A DNA stretch of 64,000 nt, taken from contig MNCI01038320.1 in the NCBI GenBank assembly GCA_015680685.1, forward strand, positions 96,039 to 160,038, in the 5' to 3' direction. Position numbers and translations under genes: made by a program. The stretch is from Gnetum montanum (taxonomy: Eukaryota; Streptophyta; Gnetopsida; Gnetales; Gnetaceae). Under the pieces are notes generated by a model. The model made no database searches and was not told the origin of the DNA. It saw only the letters and a list, made by a program, of their open reading frames with translations. Each line of letters starts with the position of its first letter. Position 1 is the stretch's first letter. Of this stretch, positions 32,411 to 45,887 are shown one piece after another.

Positions 32411-34249
32411 TTGTCCAAGGACGAAGGATTTCTTGGTCAAAAGATGAAAGATTGCTGAAAATAATTCAAACATTTGGTCTGTCACTGTTATCAGCCAAAG
32501 CATATCCTTAGGAAGAAAGAACAAGAAATTCAACCTTTGGACTATGGTATTGACAAAATTAACAGATTATTAAACTATGGACTCTGTATCGACATAAGCT
32601 TTGGAGGAGAAAATGGTAGGGGTAGTGGTTAGGTAGGCATGCATCAAGGTACATGGTTAGCAGCAATTCAATGATGAGCTTGCAATGTCTCTGAGCTACT
32701 AGTATTGTACTTTTAAGTTGCCTGGCTTTGGAAATAGAAAAGCTCCTTGGAAGGTTCTTGGACACGGGTTTGTTGGAGCATAATAATTTCTTCAGATTTT
32801 ATTCAATTCGGAGAGATTTCAGAGCGGTTTTCTTCAGTGATTTTTTCAGTTACCACCAAAAGTTTAAGCAAAATGCTTAATTAGCATATTGCAGCGTAAC
32901 CTTCCAAGAATTAGTATCATTATAAGGTGCCACTAATTTAGATTCCAACTATGAAACTGAAGTTACTGAAGGTGAATGCTAATTTTGAAAGTCTTTCACT
33001 TTGTAGTAGAATACCCGGTTGGATTTATATGATAGAATTTAATGTCACTTGATTCTGTTTCAAGATTAAACTTGAAACCTTAAGAAGTTAGCACCTCCTA
33101 AATCTCCAGGATGTGAAACTATATCAGAGTTCAGAATCATTTGTGTTCATGAAATGAAGTTTTATAACAATCAAAGATCCATTGGATCTATTAAACATAT
33201 ATTACATTTTTATAAAATAAAAAATAAAAATAGATTTTACAAATTCATCAAGCACCAATGAAATATCAAAAATAAAATAAGAATAAATAACTCGAGTTTC
33301 TTCTGTGTTTATATGCTCTCTATTAGGAAGGACTTTAGGTTTACTTTTCCTTCCTAAGAATAAAACAAAAAACTCAGGGTTCCCCTTGTTTTCAATAACT
33401 ACTGAATCTTATTATATGCAAGGATGTAGATGGCAGAACCAATCAGGTTCACCATCGACCAGAGAACCAGTTGATGTGTCAAGAATCCAAGAGAAGAGTT
33501 ACACCAAACTTAATCAATTAGTCCTACAATGTGATGTCCCAAAAAATAGGATATTCCTGCATATAGTAGCCTTTAGAATAATCGAAGTATACAGTTGTTT
33601 TACCAATACATCTTTGGATTTGAGTGTGATAACAAATCTATCTTTAATTCAATAAAATGTTTTATTAGGGTAACTAAATAGTTTTCGGAAACTATTATTT
33701 GGAACAGGGCACCAAAACTCTCAAACAAGGAAACATTGCAGAGCTATATAGCAGCTATATAGCAGCGAGTACTTTTAAGCAAATGAAGCTCTAGATTGTA
33801 AGTGTGCTTAAATATTAAGATAAAGCTAAGAAAAATGTAAGGAAGTCAAAGCATTTTTATAATTTTTGATTATTCATAATCATAATACAAGAAGTCTTCA
33901 CTTTTTAGAAATGATCCACTTTTTATAACAAATAATAATGTACAGCAAATATGTTATAAAATACTCAATTCTCTTGTAAAGAATTACAAGAGTCTTTTTC
34001 ACAAAAGTAAAGGATCATCATTTGGAACTTCAATATTTATCTTATTCAATGAATGAATCTAGGAAGAATAGTAGATGAGTAAAAGCATAATCTTTTTAAG
34101 TGACTATGCCTAGGCTTGAACCCACATCTTCCCACTTGAGAAACAAACACCTTTTCAAATTAGTAATGCTTGAATTCTAATTTATTTTGTGGGAACTCAT
34201 GAAAGCATGTTCCTAATGGTTTTGTAGGTCACAAATATGTCAATGGGGT
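32411..34249. other. Unassigned AT-rich spacer
   Basis: No supported gene. The 116-codon open frame at 33305-33655 has no recognisable motif. A B-box-like GGGTTCAAGCCTAGG occurs on the minus strand near 34108-34122 without a clear A-box. Confidence 0.3.
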
Positions 34250-34392
34250 GTGAACCCCAAAATAGGTGAAACATAGGTACACCCCACGATGTATAGTCTA
34301 ATTAGAACTTTATATAACTTAGCATTACCTATCAGAATTAAACCCATGACCTAAAGCTTCCAATTTAAATGTCTTACGACTAAGTTATTTTA
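34250..34392 (-). mobile_element. tRNA-derived SINE, second copy
   Basis: On the minus strand the sequence matches the SINE at 6.5 kb: decayed A-box (ACTTAGTCGTAAGA), then GGTCATGGGTTTAATTCTG with the B-box, AAGTTATATAAAGTTCTAAT and GGGGTGTACCTATGTTTCAC. Target duplications are not clear. Two copies with the same head and tail show this is a dispersed family, not a tRNA gene. Confidence 0.7.
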
Positions 34393-34429
34393 ATTATCTT
34401 AATTTAGCTTAATTTAACTTAAATTAGCT

Positions 34430-34788
34430 CAATTTAATTACTTTAATTACTTACAACATTAAAGAAAATTGCTTAAAATATTAAATGCATAAAAGAAATA
34501 ATTAATTTATTTCAAAGTACTACAAGGTTTATCACAAAGCTTGTCTTTATTGCTGCACATATTGTTGTGCTCAAATGCAATAGTGCTCGAATAAAGATCT
34601 ATACACCCAATGACTTCTACTGTGGGCACTTGGGAAAATATTCTAACTCTAGGGGAGAAAAACTACAAGAGCTTTGCTACACTATGATAAAGATTGCTAT
34701 AAAGATGGTGGGTAAGCACGTATTTATAGGCAAAAATAAACACTAAGTCAACAAGGCTAAATCGATGTAGTCAATTTATGATTCATCA
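34430..34788 (-). repeat. 3' LTR of minus-strand Ty3 element
   Basis: The minus-strand start TGATGAATCATAAATTG follows a GAGGG purine stretch and a decayed coding end. TATA box is the complement of 34721-34728. The R/U5 part carries AAGCTCTTGTAG, CTAGAGTTAGA, GTGCCCACAGTAG, TCTTTATTCGAGCA (complement of 34584-34597) and CAATAAAGA (complement of 34544-34552). The same string of blocks occurs in the LTR at the window end. The left border is approximate. Confidence 0.7.
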
Positions 34789-34989
34789 TACCCTCACAAC
34801 TAAATAAAAACTTGTCCTCAAGTTCTTTACAAATTTGGAAAGGTATGGAATTATTGATTGACAACAAACATATGACTAACATAAGCAAACACAAACAAAT
34901 ACTAAGTGGCCAATTTTATAGATATACAATCATTACAAAATTTTCTGGTGTTCAAGACTACAAAATTGAACACCAAGACAAAATTGAAA

Positions 34990-37120
34990 AACACCATTCC
35001 TTTGATGGCATGAAGACAAGGAAGAAGATTAAATGATCCTAGACAATGGAGGCTCCTAAGGTTTCAAGGGACCTTCTCCTACTTCAGGTGCACGTGATGG
35101 TTGAGGCTATTATGGTTGTCCTGATGTGGCTGCAACTTTCAGTGGAAGATGGAAAGCATCTAATAATGTTTTCATCTTTTCCTCCTTACTCCTAGGATCA
35201 TGCATGGTTCACGTAGCTTCACCAATGTGGGCTAGAATGGGCACATCCCAAGGATAGGGTGTTGTTGGAAATATCTCCTTAACATTAACAAACTAGGCAA
35301 CAAATTGTTTGCATTCGATGTCGAATGTCATAATTGCATTTTGTAATTCATGGTAATCATCCATTCTTCTAGCCAAGTTCTCAATAGTTGATCTTTGGTC
35401 AGTGAATCTTATCCTAAGAACTTTGAGTTTAGCATTTGTAGTCTCAAGCTTTTGCTTGGTTTCCTTGTGGTGCTTAAACTCTACCTTGTACAGCAAGTAC
35501 GAGCTAGCCACCTATTTTTCTAACTTAGACAGTAATCATTCAGCAGTTAGCATTGCTAGGTTTGCATAATGAAGATTTGCAAGCTTTGTATATTTGGTCA
35601 TCTTTTCAATTTGCAACTCTTTCATGCAAATCTCTGCTTTGTTGTAGGCATCTATCTCATCAATGATAGATTGCCACACCTCTTTTTCTTGCTGGAGTTG
35701 CTAGAGATCTCATTTGCTTCTACCTTAGCCTTTTGGATAGGTTTTTCATTAACTTCTTTTTGTAGGCCAACTTAATCTCTATAGTGATTCTTAACTCTCT
35801 CAAATTTGAGAGCCTCATTCTTCCAAGTGGCAATCTTAATTGCAAATTTTTGGCATAAGGCATGGACTTCCTCTATAGAGAGATTTCTATTCTCTACTAC
35901 CAATCTCCTAAGCTTAGTATTCACCCTAGCTAATTGCTCCTACTATTCATGGATGACTTCTTGCATCTTCTTTTTCTATACATCAACATTCTGCAGGTGA
36001 TGATTTTCTGTAGGTAGCATCTCATTCTTTAGGCACATATGAATCAAGTCCTTCTGAACTGAATATGTTTTGGCCCCAGCCATAGATTGGTCAAAGACAG
36101 CCATCACCATTCCCACCTCAACCTATTTCAGTTCATCTTGAAGTTGCTAAAAAGCTTCATCTCTTATTAATGCAGAGTTGAGAAGTGTTGGATTAGCAAG
36201 GCTAGCTCTTAATTCAGCAACCTCTATGGCCAAGCGTTGGTTTTTTGCTTGAGCCATTTCGAGTTACCCTTCCAAAATGATGCACTTTCCCTTTACTTCA
36301 AGCAGCTTCAACTAGGTTATGATTATGTTATCTAGAAAATAAAAGATATTTGGAATTGGTTGCCCAGTACCCACCAATTAGTCTAGCAATTCGTCATGCT
36401 AAGTTGCACCTGATCAGCTGCTAACAGTCCCTACAAATGTTTGCACATCTCTAAGGGTAGAAACATCTAGTACAAATGTTGTCGGTGCATTCAATACTTT
36501 AGTGATTTGATCAACAATCACTTCCACTACAGTATCTTACCCTTGGTGGTGCATCACCAAGACAGTTGCCCCTCACCCTCCTCCAAGGGCACCAAAAAGG
36601 TAGCGACCTTCCTAGAGATTTCTAAGAATTATTATTGTTGCAAGAGAGACATTGTTACCTCTCAAGCACTAGGATTCAACCTCATGGGTAGCTATGTTCT
36701 TGGGGTTGAGAATATTGGCCCACCTCCATCCATTTGATTGATTGTTTAAGCCACTTCATTAAGGTAACTCATTGCAAGATAGTATATAGATGGATTCCCA
36801 TCACTTGTTCCTACTCACTACTCCTGCTCATGCAAGAGCTACTCTTAGATTTCGCACAAGCATTCAATGGCTGCATAGGTCTCTGACATTATTTCCTAAG
36901 TGGGTGGTGGAGGAGGTGGTTGCTTCTCCTCTTATTTGGACATGGCAAGGGTCTTATCTTTCATCATCTTAGACCAAGAGGCAATAGGAGTATGCCTGAT
37001 TATGTCATTTGCATAGCAAACTATTCTTGCCCTTTTATATAGTTTCCTGATAAGGCATGGGAAGGGGAGGGTTTTTCTTCCATGTTTATTTTCCTTGAAA
37101 TGCTTTTCCATCTCCATATA
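34990..37120 (-). pseudogene. Ty3 element 3' ORF remnant, coiled-coil rich
   Basis: Long decayed minus-strand coding region downstream of pol and upstream of the 3' LTR, the position of the extra ORF of Athila-type elements. It opens with KTLPFPCLIRKLYKRARIV (about 37070-37015), resembling the conserved start of plant retroelement accessory ORFs. It continues as Lys/Glu/Leu-rich helical sequence, for example VEFKHHKETKQKLETTNAKL at about 35483-35424 and LARRMDDYHELQNAI. Many stops. Whether it is env-like or a displaced gag cannot be decided by eye. Confidence 0.5.
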
Positions 37121-38449
37121 TATTAACTATGGAAGGTTAACAAGAAGATTTCCACTTAAAGTGGCACATGCTCAAGTGGAGAAAGTAGTTACCTTGTTGG
37201 GCCTTACCATCAAATTAAGGTGATAAGCTGCTATTTTAAAATATATGCACTTTGTTGATGTGAGTATGCCAAACTCCTTGGGGTCAATCCCATAACACTA
37301 CTGGGTCCACTCCCATTTAGCCTCTGGGTCTACATGTATGCAGATTCATGGTAAAATGACCCGATAGAGTCCAACCTTAGTCCAAATCAAAACCAACCAC
37401 TTTTAGTAACTTCACATCACTACTCTAGGATTAACCCACCTCCTTGAGACACAAGAATGCTTCTATGGACAACCACCATTTCTTATTTGAGAAAAAAAGA
37501 GAAGCAGAAAGTAAGAAAGGGCCTTACTTAGAGGGGACCTTCAAACATGGTTAACATGTCTTTCTAGTCCATAACCAATGCTTGTAACCCATTTATTTTT
37601 CCTAAGGGGTATGCCTTGAATTCCCATGATGTTTTTTTTTTTTTTGAAATTTTTGGATGGAAACCACATCATGCAAAGACTTATTCAACTTCTTGTTATT
37701 GGTTGACATGAAATGGTAAGAAATCCATGAAAAACACACTTGCAGTTAGGATGGTAGAAGGTACAAAGAGCTTTGAATCTACTTGAAGTCACATCCTTTT
37801 CAAACTTTTCAATCCTTTTCAAGTCTGAAAACTACCAAGGTTATACAAGTTTGTTAAGGTTTTATTAATGAAGAAGGGACCTCATGTTTCCAAAACAAGG
37901 AAAACCATAGATTTTGTGGATGGGTGGATGACGTGAACTCATTGCTTACTCCCTGAAAAAGAAACCTATTTTAGTTATTAGTCATCAAAATTCAAAAATA
38001 GAAATTAGACATTAGCAAACAAAAATATTAAGTTCAAACAACCATTAGCAAATACCAATAGCATCACTATTTGATGTTGGTAATAAGGCACTTTTATTAG
38101 AAGATAAGAAGAATTCACACCAAAATAAGAAAAAATAGAAAAGAAAATATAAAATATTCAAGAAAGATAAAACGTACTAATGATGTTGTAAAAAAATTGG
38201 AGAAATTTATAAAAGAAAAAATAAAAAGGTGTAAAATAAAGAAGGCATAAAATAAAAAGTTGTAAGAATAACAAAGTGTTAAACAAAAATGTGAAGAATA
38301 GAAAGATGAAAAATTGAGAAGTCACTACGATGGTTAGCATGGATGGCCATCTCCCCCACGACTAAGTTGTAAGGAGGAGATTTGAAAGATTAAGTGAGGT
38401 TGTCTATCCAATGAGGTGTTTGTTGCACTAGCTTGCTTGGGCTCATGGA
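37121..38449. other. Spacer within Ty3 element
   Basis: Between the 3' ORF and the integrase end. Mixed low-complexity sequence, T run near 37629-37643 and an A-rich tract at 38100-38320. No readable frame. Confidence 0.35.
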
Positions 38450-41130
38450 AAGGTTTGACTTGTTGTGTGTTGACTAGCTACTTTTTATTCAAGCTCTTAG
38501 GTTTTTAAATTAACATGACCCTAAATGGAAAAGTTTCATGAATAATGTAAAGTTTTTCCTACAACATCTAGAACTTATTTTATTGAGAAATGTGTGTCAA
38601 GTTCCAGTAAAGAACCTTATCTCCATGTTGAAATTTAACTTTTCTTATTCTTAGGTCATGTCATTTCTTGTTGAATGTCTTGTGCACCTCATTCAAGGAT
38701 AGGGCCACTAATTGGTTTTCATCTAGCATGTTAAGGTTGATCAATCGTTCTCTTTATGCTAGACTTAGGCCAAGATCTAGGTTACTTGCTGTTGAAAGTG
38801 TACGGAACTTAGATTGAATAAGAAGTGTCAATAGTTTTCATGTTGAGTAGTAGGCCTAGAGGGCATTGTTGAGTTTTGTGCTCTAGTCGATCCTATATTT
38901 GCTAATAGTTCTTATCATGATCTTCATGATCTCCCTATTGGTAACTTCTACTTGACTGTTGGCTTAGGGGTGGTAGGGTGTTAGTTTATGTTCAACCCCC
39001 AAGCGTTACATAAGTTTGTGAAAGGTAGTGCCTATGAAATGGGTTCCATTATCAAAAATTAGTGCATGTGGGATCCCAAACATATTTACAACATTTTTTT
39101 GTACAAACCATGTTGTAGTAGATGATGTACAATCGATGACAACTACTAATTCTACTCATTTTGTGCAGTAATCAACGATGATGATTATGTACATATTTCC
39201 ATTTGACATGGGCATGATGGGATCCATGAAGTCAATTCCCTAGATGTCAAAGAATTCTAGTGGTTAAATCCACTATTGAGGTTCCTCCATTCACATGATC
39301 ATCCTACCATCTATTTGATAGCATTTACAAGAGCGGATAAATTGGTGGGTGTCCCAGAATATGGTTGGCCAATAATACCCTACTATTAGGATCTCAATGA
39401 TCATGCATCTTCCACCATAGTGGCCTCTACAAGGTCCCTCATGAGCATCCTAGAGAATGTGAAATTGATCAACATCAGGTACAGGCTAACAAACCAAGCC
39501 ATCTGTGCATACCTTGTATAGGTGTCCATTGATTTCAATGAAGCATTTGGCCTGATGAAGAAACTATTGTCTCTTCATGTGATCTAGATATTATGGCATC
39601 TCTTGAGTGAGAAGATAAGTGAGGATGTCATCATACCATTTTGGTCCTAGGGGAACTTGTTCATTTATTACATCTATAAAGAGGATTTCATTAGGAAATT
39701 AATTAGAGAGTAGGATTTCCTCTTTGTTATCCCAGCATAACTAACACAAGCGATCAAGGACCACATTCTTAGTTCCCTTTCAATCTACCATTGTAAGATC
39801 AAACTCCTGCAAGATCACTAGTCAATGTATGACATAGGGACTTACTATTGGCTTATTCATCTAGAAGTGAATTGCACTATAGTTAGTGTACATAAACACT
39901 TTGTATCCAAGAACATAGTGCTTGAACTTCTTTAGAACATACACCACTACCATTAATTCTTTCTTTGTTGTGATGTAATTTAGTTGTGCATCCACAATGC
40001 TTCGGCTTGCATAGTTCATGTAATATGAACTTTTCTTATCATCCAACTATGTAAGAATGACTCCCAAGGAATAATTTGATGCATTTATCATGATATGAAA
40101 TGATTTGAACCACTAAGGTGCTCATAGAATTGAAGTCTCTATGCATTTTTACTTGAGCCTTAGGAATAAATTTTCACATTTCTAGGTCCAGATGAATGGA
40201 GCATCTTTCTTTGTAAGCTTGACCAATGACTTTGCAATCTTAGAAACATTCTCTATAAAATGCAAGTAGTAGCCAGTGTGTCCAAGGAATGACCAAACAC
40301 CTTTAAGGATTTTTGGTTGATGATTTATTCCATGGATGATCCTAATCATTTTAGGATCAACCTTAATCCCTACCTGAGAAATTTTGTACCCCACTATAAT
40401 GCCCTTCTAGACCATCAATTGGCTCTTTTGCTAATTAAGCCAAAGATGCATCTCAACATACCTTTTAAGCACTTGCTTAAGATGGTTCAAGGCTTGCTTA
40501 AATGTGGCACCATAGGTGGAGAAGTCATCAATGAAGGCTTCCACCTCATAACCAATTTGTTGCTGAAATATGCTCAAGACCAAGTGTTGGAATGTTGCAA
40601 GAGCATTGCATAGATGAAAAGGCATCTTTCAACATGTAAAAGTCTCCTAGGGACTCATGAATTTTGTTTTGGTCAAGTCTTCTAATGAAATTTGGATTTG
40701 GTTATAGCCACTATAACCATCCATAGGGCTATAATAGCAATGCCTAGATATAGTTTTCGACACTTAATCCACAAATGGCAATGGAAAGCTCTTAATGTTG
40801 CCATATTCAATAATCGAAAGTTGATGTAGACCCACCACTTGTCACTTTTCTTTGGTACAATGATGAGTGGGCTAATCCACTCATTATCAACAATGGGATA
40901 GATAAATCCCACCTTGAGGAGTTGTTCGATTTCCTCTTTGATGATCTACTTCAATTTAGGGTTTAACCACCATTGTAGCTACCTCTTTAGCTTTATGATC
41001 AAACGAGTGTAGATACAATGTTGGCATATCCTAAGATCAAACCCTATTGAGTTCATGATATGACCAAGTAAAGGCTATTGGCCATTTATTGACCACCCTT
41101 AACCATGCCCTGTCAAAGGGCTAAAATAAG
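38450..41130 (-). pseudogene. Ty3 pol pseudogene (RT, RNase H, integrase)
   Basis: Minus-strand Ty3-type pol in the order RT, RNase H, integrase. RT: AFTWSYHELN (about 41060), IIKEEIEQLLKVGFIYP (about 40950-40900), EWISPLIIVPKKSDKWWVYI and MPFHLCNALATFQHLVLS (about 40625-40572). The active site appears as AFIDDF (family Y/F-x-DD). RNase H: SRSIVDAQLNYITTKKELM (about 40010-39955). Integrase: zinc-binding HEGPCRGHYGG (about 39445), DFMDPIMPMSNGNMYIIIIVD, ALIFDNGTHFIG and LTPYHPXANSQVEV (about 38980-38950). Stops and shifts throughout. The 3' LTR at 34.8 kb closes the element. Its 5' part is missing, replaced by LINE sequence. Confidence 0.85.
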
Positions 41131-41149
41131 CCTGAAATGATGTCCCTCT

Positions 41150-44015
41150 TCCACTGTCGTAAGGTAGCCAACAAAAAATGCGGTAGGTTGAATTTGAGCC
41201 CAAATTTCAAGAATTTTAAGAATGCAAAATGCATACCCTAAAGCTTGGACCCATTGCTAGACTAGACAAAGAAATGATTGACCAGCTTAGCAACCTGACC
41301 CCAAACTGGTGGCAAAGTAGACTTGGGTATCCACCAACTCTATGTACATGGCACCAACCCATCAAAGAATAGGTTAGCATCCTATAACCATTGGGCCATG
41401 GGAAGAATAATTTTTCCATTCGCTTGGGCCCCTAGATACCTAGCGATTGCCATCTCTATCAATGTGATTTCCACACCACAAAATTCCATTCGGTCATCTA
41501 ACCCATTTGCGAAAAATGCATCATCAAGGACTGTTAGATCACCTCATAGTCATAGGAGGAGAATATCCCATCCACATCACTCGAACAACTCCTAAAGCTT
41601 AGTCTAGGCATGAAATTCCATGCAGTTAGGTTTGTAGATCAGCATGACCCCCATTATTGTTACAATTTCCACCCACACATTTTTAGCTCGAGAAACCACC
41701 TGCATAGGGGTGGGCATGTTCTGCTATCAAAAGATTTTATGATTTCAAATTTTCCATGCCTCCCATAAAAGCAACATGGCCTTGGAGTCTCCTGAGAGCA
41801 ATGGAGAGGTGATCCATCCCATCACACACCATGTGTCTTGCAAGTAAGGGCACTAGAAAGAAAACTGTAGGATGGTCTTGGGCCCATTGTCATAGAGAGG
41901 GTAGATGGCTTCAATGTTGAGGCTATGCCACATTAAAGTTGGCTAAACCAATAAGGCATTACTCTTAAGGAGCCAAAGCAAAACCTTTATTTTTTTAGGC
42001 AGTCTCCCCTACCAAACCTACCTCCAACCATGTACCAATGGGTACATAGTTTGCATGAGCTATGCATGGGTGGAAAGTGTCCACCAAGATTTCAAGTCAT
42101 GTGCCTTCATCCACCACCTAACATATTTTTCTCTTATGATCTATACCCATTATGCTATCCCCACACCTTGGTGTGTGAACTGTAAAATCAACCACTGCTA
42201 CCCAATCATTAGCTCATCTTCAAATCTAAAAACACCCAAGCCTCTCACTTCCCAAGGGCACATGATCTGATCCCACCCAACCAAGTGTAATTTGCTCCCC
42301 CTTCTACTGCTTGACCATACAAAATTTTGAATAAGCTAATTAATGGCTTGGATCATGGCCCATGAAGGGGTTGCAACAATGGCCACAAAATGCACCATTG
42401 CTACAATCACCTCAGATGCTAGCACCATCCACCCTTTCTAGGTGAAAAACTGATTACTCCAATGACACATCCAACCCTCCATTTCTTTCAGAACCTCCCC
42501 CCAAGCTATGTAGTGACCTAAAGCAAAACGTAGGATACTAAGATAAGAGTCCTGAGCCATCCCAGAAGTGAACCCTGACACCTGTATGACCTGATCCTTA
42601 ACTTACGCATCCCCATTAAAGAAGTGTGTAGACAACTTCTCCTGATTCACCACTAGCCAAGCTCTACCTCCATCAATGCAAGTACCTAACTAATACATCA
42701 CACTTGCAGGACCTTGACCTAACTAAGAAGTATCATGTTACTGATGTAGTGTTCGACAAGACACTTCACACCAACGATCATCAACCCCTCCACCCTTGCA
42801 GCCTTGCAATAGTACTTCAGCAAGTTCATGGCAATGATAAAAAGCAATGGTGAAAGAGGGTTCCCCTAATGCAATCCCCTTCTGAGGGATGAGAAACCCT
42901 AAATCTGACCCCCATGTCGAAGGAAAATGTGGCCAATGCCTGTAGGTGGATGCATAGTCACATGAATTCCAAGTCAAACCCTTTCAGCACCATAATGGTG
43001 TTGAGTGCCTCTTAGCTAACTGTGTCATAGGCCTTTGTGATGTTCAATTTGAGACAATCCAGGGAATTTCAAAAGACACATGGAGGGGAGGACCTCCTAC
43101 ATGAGGAGCACCTAGTCCTGCAAGATGCACTTCTAAACAAACCTCATCTAATGATCCCTGACACATTTTGGCATGATGGGAACCAACCTCTGAACAAGCA
43201 TCTTGGAGAAAATTTGGATTAACACGTTGTAGACCCTAATGGGTCATAAATGAGCTAGAGATGAGGCCTTGGCCTATTTGGAAATATAGACAATCCTTGA
43301 GTAGTTGATCTTGTAATGGACCTATCATTTGGTTAGCATCAAGTTGAAATCATCAAGAACATTGGGCCCCATAATATCAAGAAATTCCTTCAAGAACTTG
43401 ACACTCCAACCATTAAGCCCAGGCACCTTACCTTCCAACATACAGCTAATAGTCTCTTTCAACTCTTGCAAGGTAAATGAACCTAGCAACCAAGCATTTT
43501 CTCCTCCCTCTAGCACCTGCAGGACCTACACCGAGATCAGCAATGTGGGTTGCTTTGCCCAAACTACCCTCCAATATGTCACCAACTCATGGAAAACATC
43601 TTTTGGGTCTTCTACCAAAATCCTAGTGTCCTTCAACATCACCTGTCGCTAGCCTAACCCTTGAGATCTAATCATAGCAAAAAAGAATATCATTTCTCTA
43701 TCACCTTCCCTAAGCCACCTAATCCCCAATCACTATTTCAATAGATTTCCTTCTCCAAGTCAATTGCCTGTAACTGCATTAGAATGTTCATTTCCTCATC
43801 TTGTAGATCCTCTCTACCCTCTTGCTAGCTTTAAATTTGGACTAGCCTGGACTTGAGATTTGTATGACCCACACAAAACAAAAAGTAATCGTACACTACC
43901 ATGGACCTGATAGCCCACTTCAAGTGTAGTAGTCCCTCCTGAAGAAAATTCTTGGGGTCCCCTTGGCCCAATCGGTAATCTACCCAGATGTCTTTGACCA
44001 AGGGGCACAACCAAG
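41150..44015 (-). pseudogene. LINE ORF2 pseudogene (L1-like)
   Basis: Minus-strand non-LTR polyprotein remnant. From the 5' side: linker with KPWLCPLVKDIWVDYRLGQG (about 44015-43955). The RT start is FTLQELKETISCMLEGKVPG (about 43474-43415; family GKAPGPDG). Next comes a decayed LDFSKAYDRV block seen as LKLNITKAYDTVS (about 43050-43010) and then GNPLSPLLFIIAMNLL (about 42870-42820; family GCPLSPLLF). Toward the end PKKIKVLLWLLKSN (about 42000-41960) matches the zf-RVT region. Stops and frameshifts are frequent. It directly abuts Copia 3 on one side and Ty3 pol on the other. Both borders are approximate. Confidence 0.75.
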
Positions 44016-44025
44016 GCTTCAGCAA

Positions 44026-45785
44026 CTAGGATGCCTCAAAATGAAATGATTGAGGAACCCATCTTTGTAGGGGCCTAACGTAGCAAATGAGAAATTGGTG
44101 ATTTGAGGTGGGTAGATTATGTTTTAGAGGTGTAACTTCAAGTAATGGAGAAGTGAGAAAAATAGGTTCATCAAGGATGGGACAAGGCAAAACTGGTGAA
44201 TGCATATGTGAGTAGTCCATTTAAAATGGAAATATGTTTTCATGAAATACATCCCTACTAATGATGATTTGTTAGGTATCCAAGTCAAATAGCTTGTATT
44301 CTTTTTGAGCATAAAGATAACCATGAAAAACACATTTTTTAGCTCATGGATCAAATTTTGATCTTTTATTAAGAGGTGTACTAGCATAGAATAGACATCC
44401 AAAAGCTCTAAGATGAGAATAGGAAGGTTTACAATTAAAAAGAACTTCATGAGGAGTTTGATTAGATAATATTGGTGTGGGGATTCAATTAATAAGATAG
44501 GCAGTGGTAAGAATACATTCCTCCAAAAAATGTAAAGGTAGATTAGCTTGAAACCTTAAAGCTTGGGCAACATTTAAAAGGTGTCGATGTTTTCACTCAA
44601 CTATGCCATTTTTTTGCAAGGTAACAACACAATTGCGTTGATGAATGATACCTTTTTCTTGATAAAAGGAATAAATACTGAATTCAATACCATTATCACC
44701 TCAAAGTTGTTAGATTTTATGACTAAATTGTGTTTCAATTAATGTGCAAAAGGATTTCAATAGGAAACAAGTTTTAGTTTTGTGTTGCATAACAAATACC
44801 CAAGTACATCTAGTAAAATCGTCAACTATAATTAAGAAGTACAATGCACCAATGAGAGAAGGTGTTTTTTAGCAACCCCATATGTCATAATGAATTAGTT
44901 GAAAAGGTGTAGTGCTTGAAATCTAACTTGAAGGAAATGGCAATCGAGCTTATTTAGCAATTGGGCAAATACCATAATGTGATGGATGAGAAATAGAAAT
45001 TTCATATGCATTGTTGGTTAATAAGTGCAAGCAAGTACTAGATAAATGTCCTACTCATTTATGCCATAAATCAAATGAGAAGACAACAGATGTATAATTA
45101 AAAAAATATTTATTAGAGTTATTTGAAACCTTGGTAGAAGGATGAAGACGGTATAGGCCATTCATTTCTTTACCCCCTCTAATCATTTGACATGAGGCTT
45201 GGTCCTATATAATACACTAATCAGAGGAGAACCTTACTTTGCAATTCATATGGTGAACTAGTTTACTTACATATATTAGATTGACTTTGAAGGAAGGAAC
45301 ATAGAGAACATCATTTAAAACTACTGAATCTGATATATTCACAATTCCAACATGGGAAATAGCTGAAATTGTACCATCAAGCAGTTTTACAGAAGTATCT
45401 ACTTTCAATGTAACATGGGAAAAAGATGAAAATGATTTAACCATATTATCAGTTTGTCCAGTATAAAGGATACATGATGCTGAATCATTGACAAAGGCTA
45501 GGCAAAAAGAAGTACCTAAAGAATTTGTTTCTGGTTGTAAGGTACCTACTTGATTTGTACCATGTTTGTGATCATTCAAAAGTGAAATGAGTTGCTTGTA
45601 CTACTCTTTTGTAAGAGAGAATGATGAAAATTTCTTATTATTATGCCATCTAACCAAATTTGCATTTGCAGCAGAGTATCCTCTTTTGTGCCCGGGAGGA
45701 TATCCATGAGGCTTGTAACATTTTTCAATGGTGTGACCTATCCATCCATAATGTTCACAAATGGTGTGACCTGCCTTAAAACTTC
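44026..45785 (-). pseudogene. Copia 3 protease-integrase pseudogene
   Basis: Minus-strand frames. A CCHC knuckle region reads CEHYGWIGHTIEKCYKPHGY (about 45765-45705), the CxxCGxxGHTxxKCYKxHGYP type. Protease is at 45579-45217: FVNDSASCILYTG, where the catalytic DSGAS triad is DSAS, followed by VLYVPSFKVNLIYVSKL. Integrase begins after LWHKWVGHLSS and includes IVDDFTRCTWVFVM. It has a decayed DNGxEF and KNGIVE block, then [15 protein letters not shown] and DVFHENIFPF (about 44255-44225). Stops interrupt every domain. No RT motif follows. Confidence 0.8.
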
Positions 45786-45875
45786 AAAAGACACCATTAT
45801 AAAAACAATCCTGCAACAATGAAATGATTGCACACTAGGAGAATGATTTTGCAAACTAAAAAAATAAAGACCCAT

Positions 45876-45887
45876 GCTATGATACCA
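45876..45887 (-). other. Primer-binding site of Copia 3
   Basis: Complement reads TGGTATCATAGC, one change from TGGTATCAGAGC, touching the LTR end at 45888. Confidence 0.8.

Noticed and set aside
34090-34150. Additional SINE on the minus strand
   Set aside because: A B-box-like GGGTTCAAGCCTAGG is visible, but no A-box, tail or second copy.
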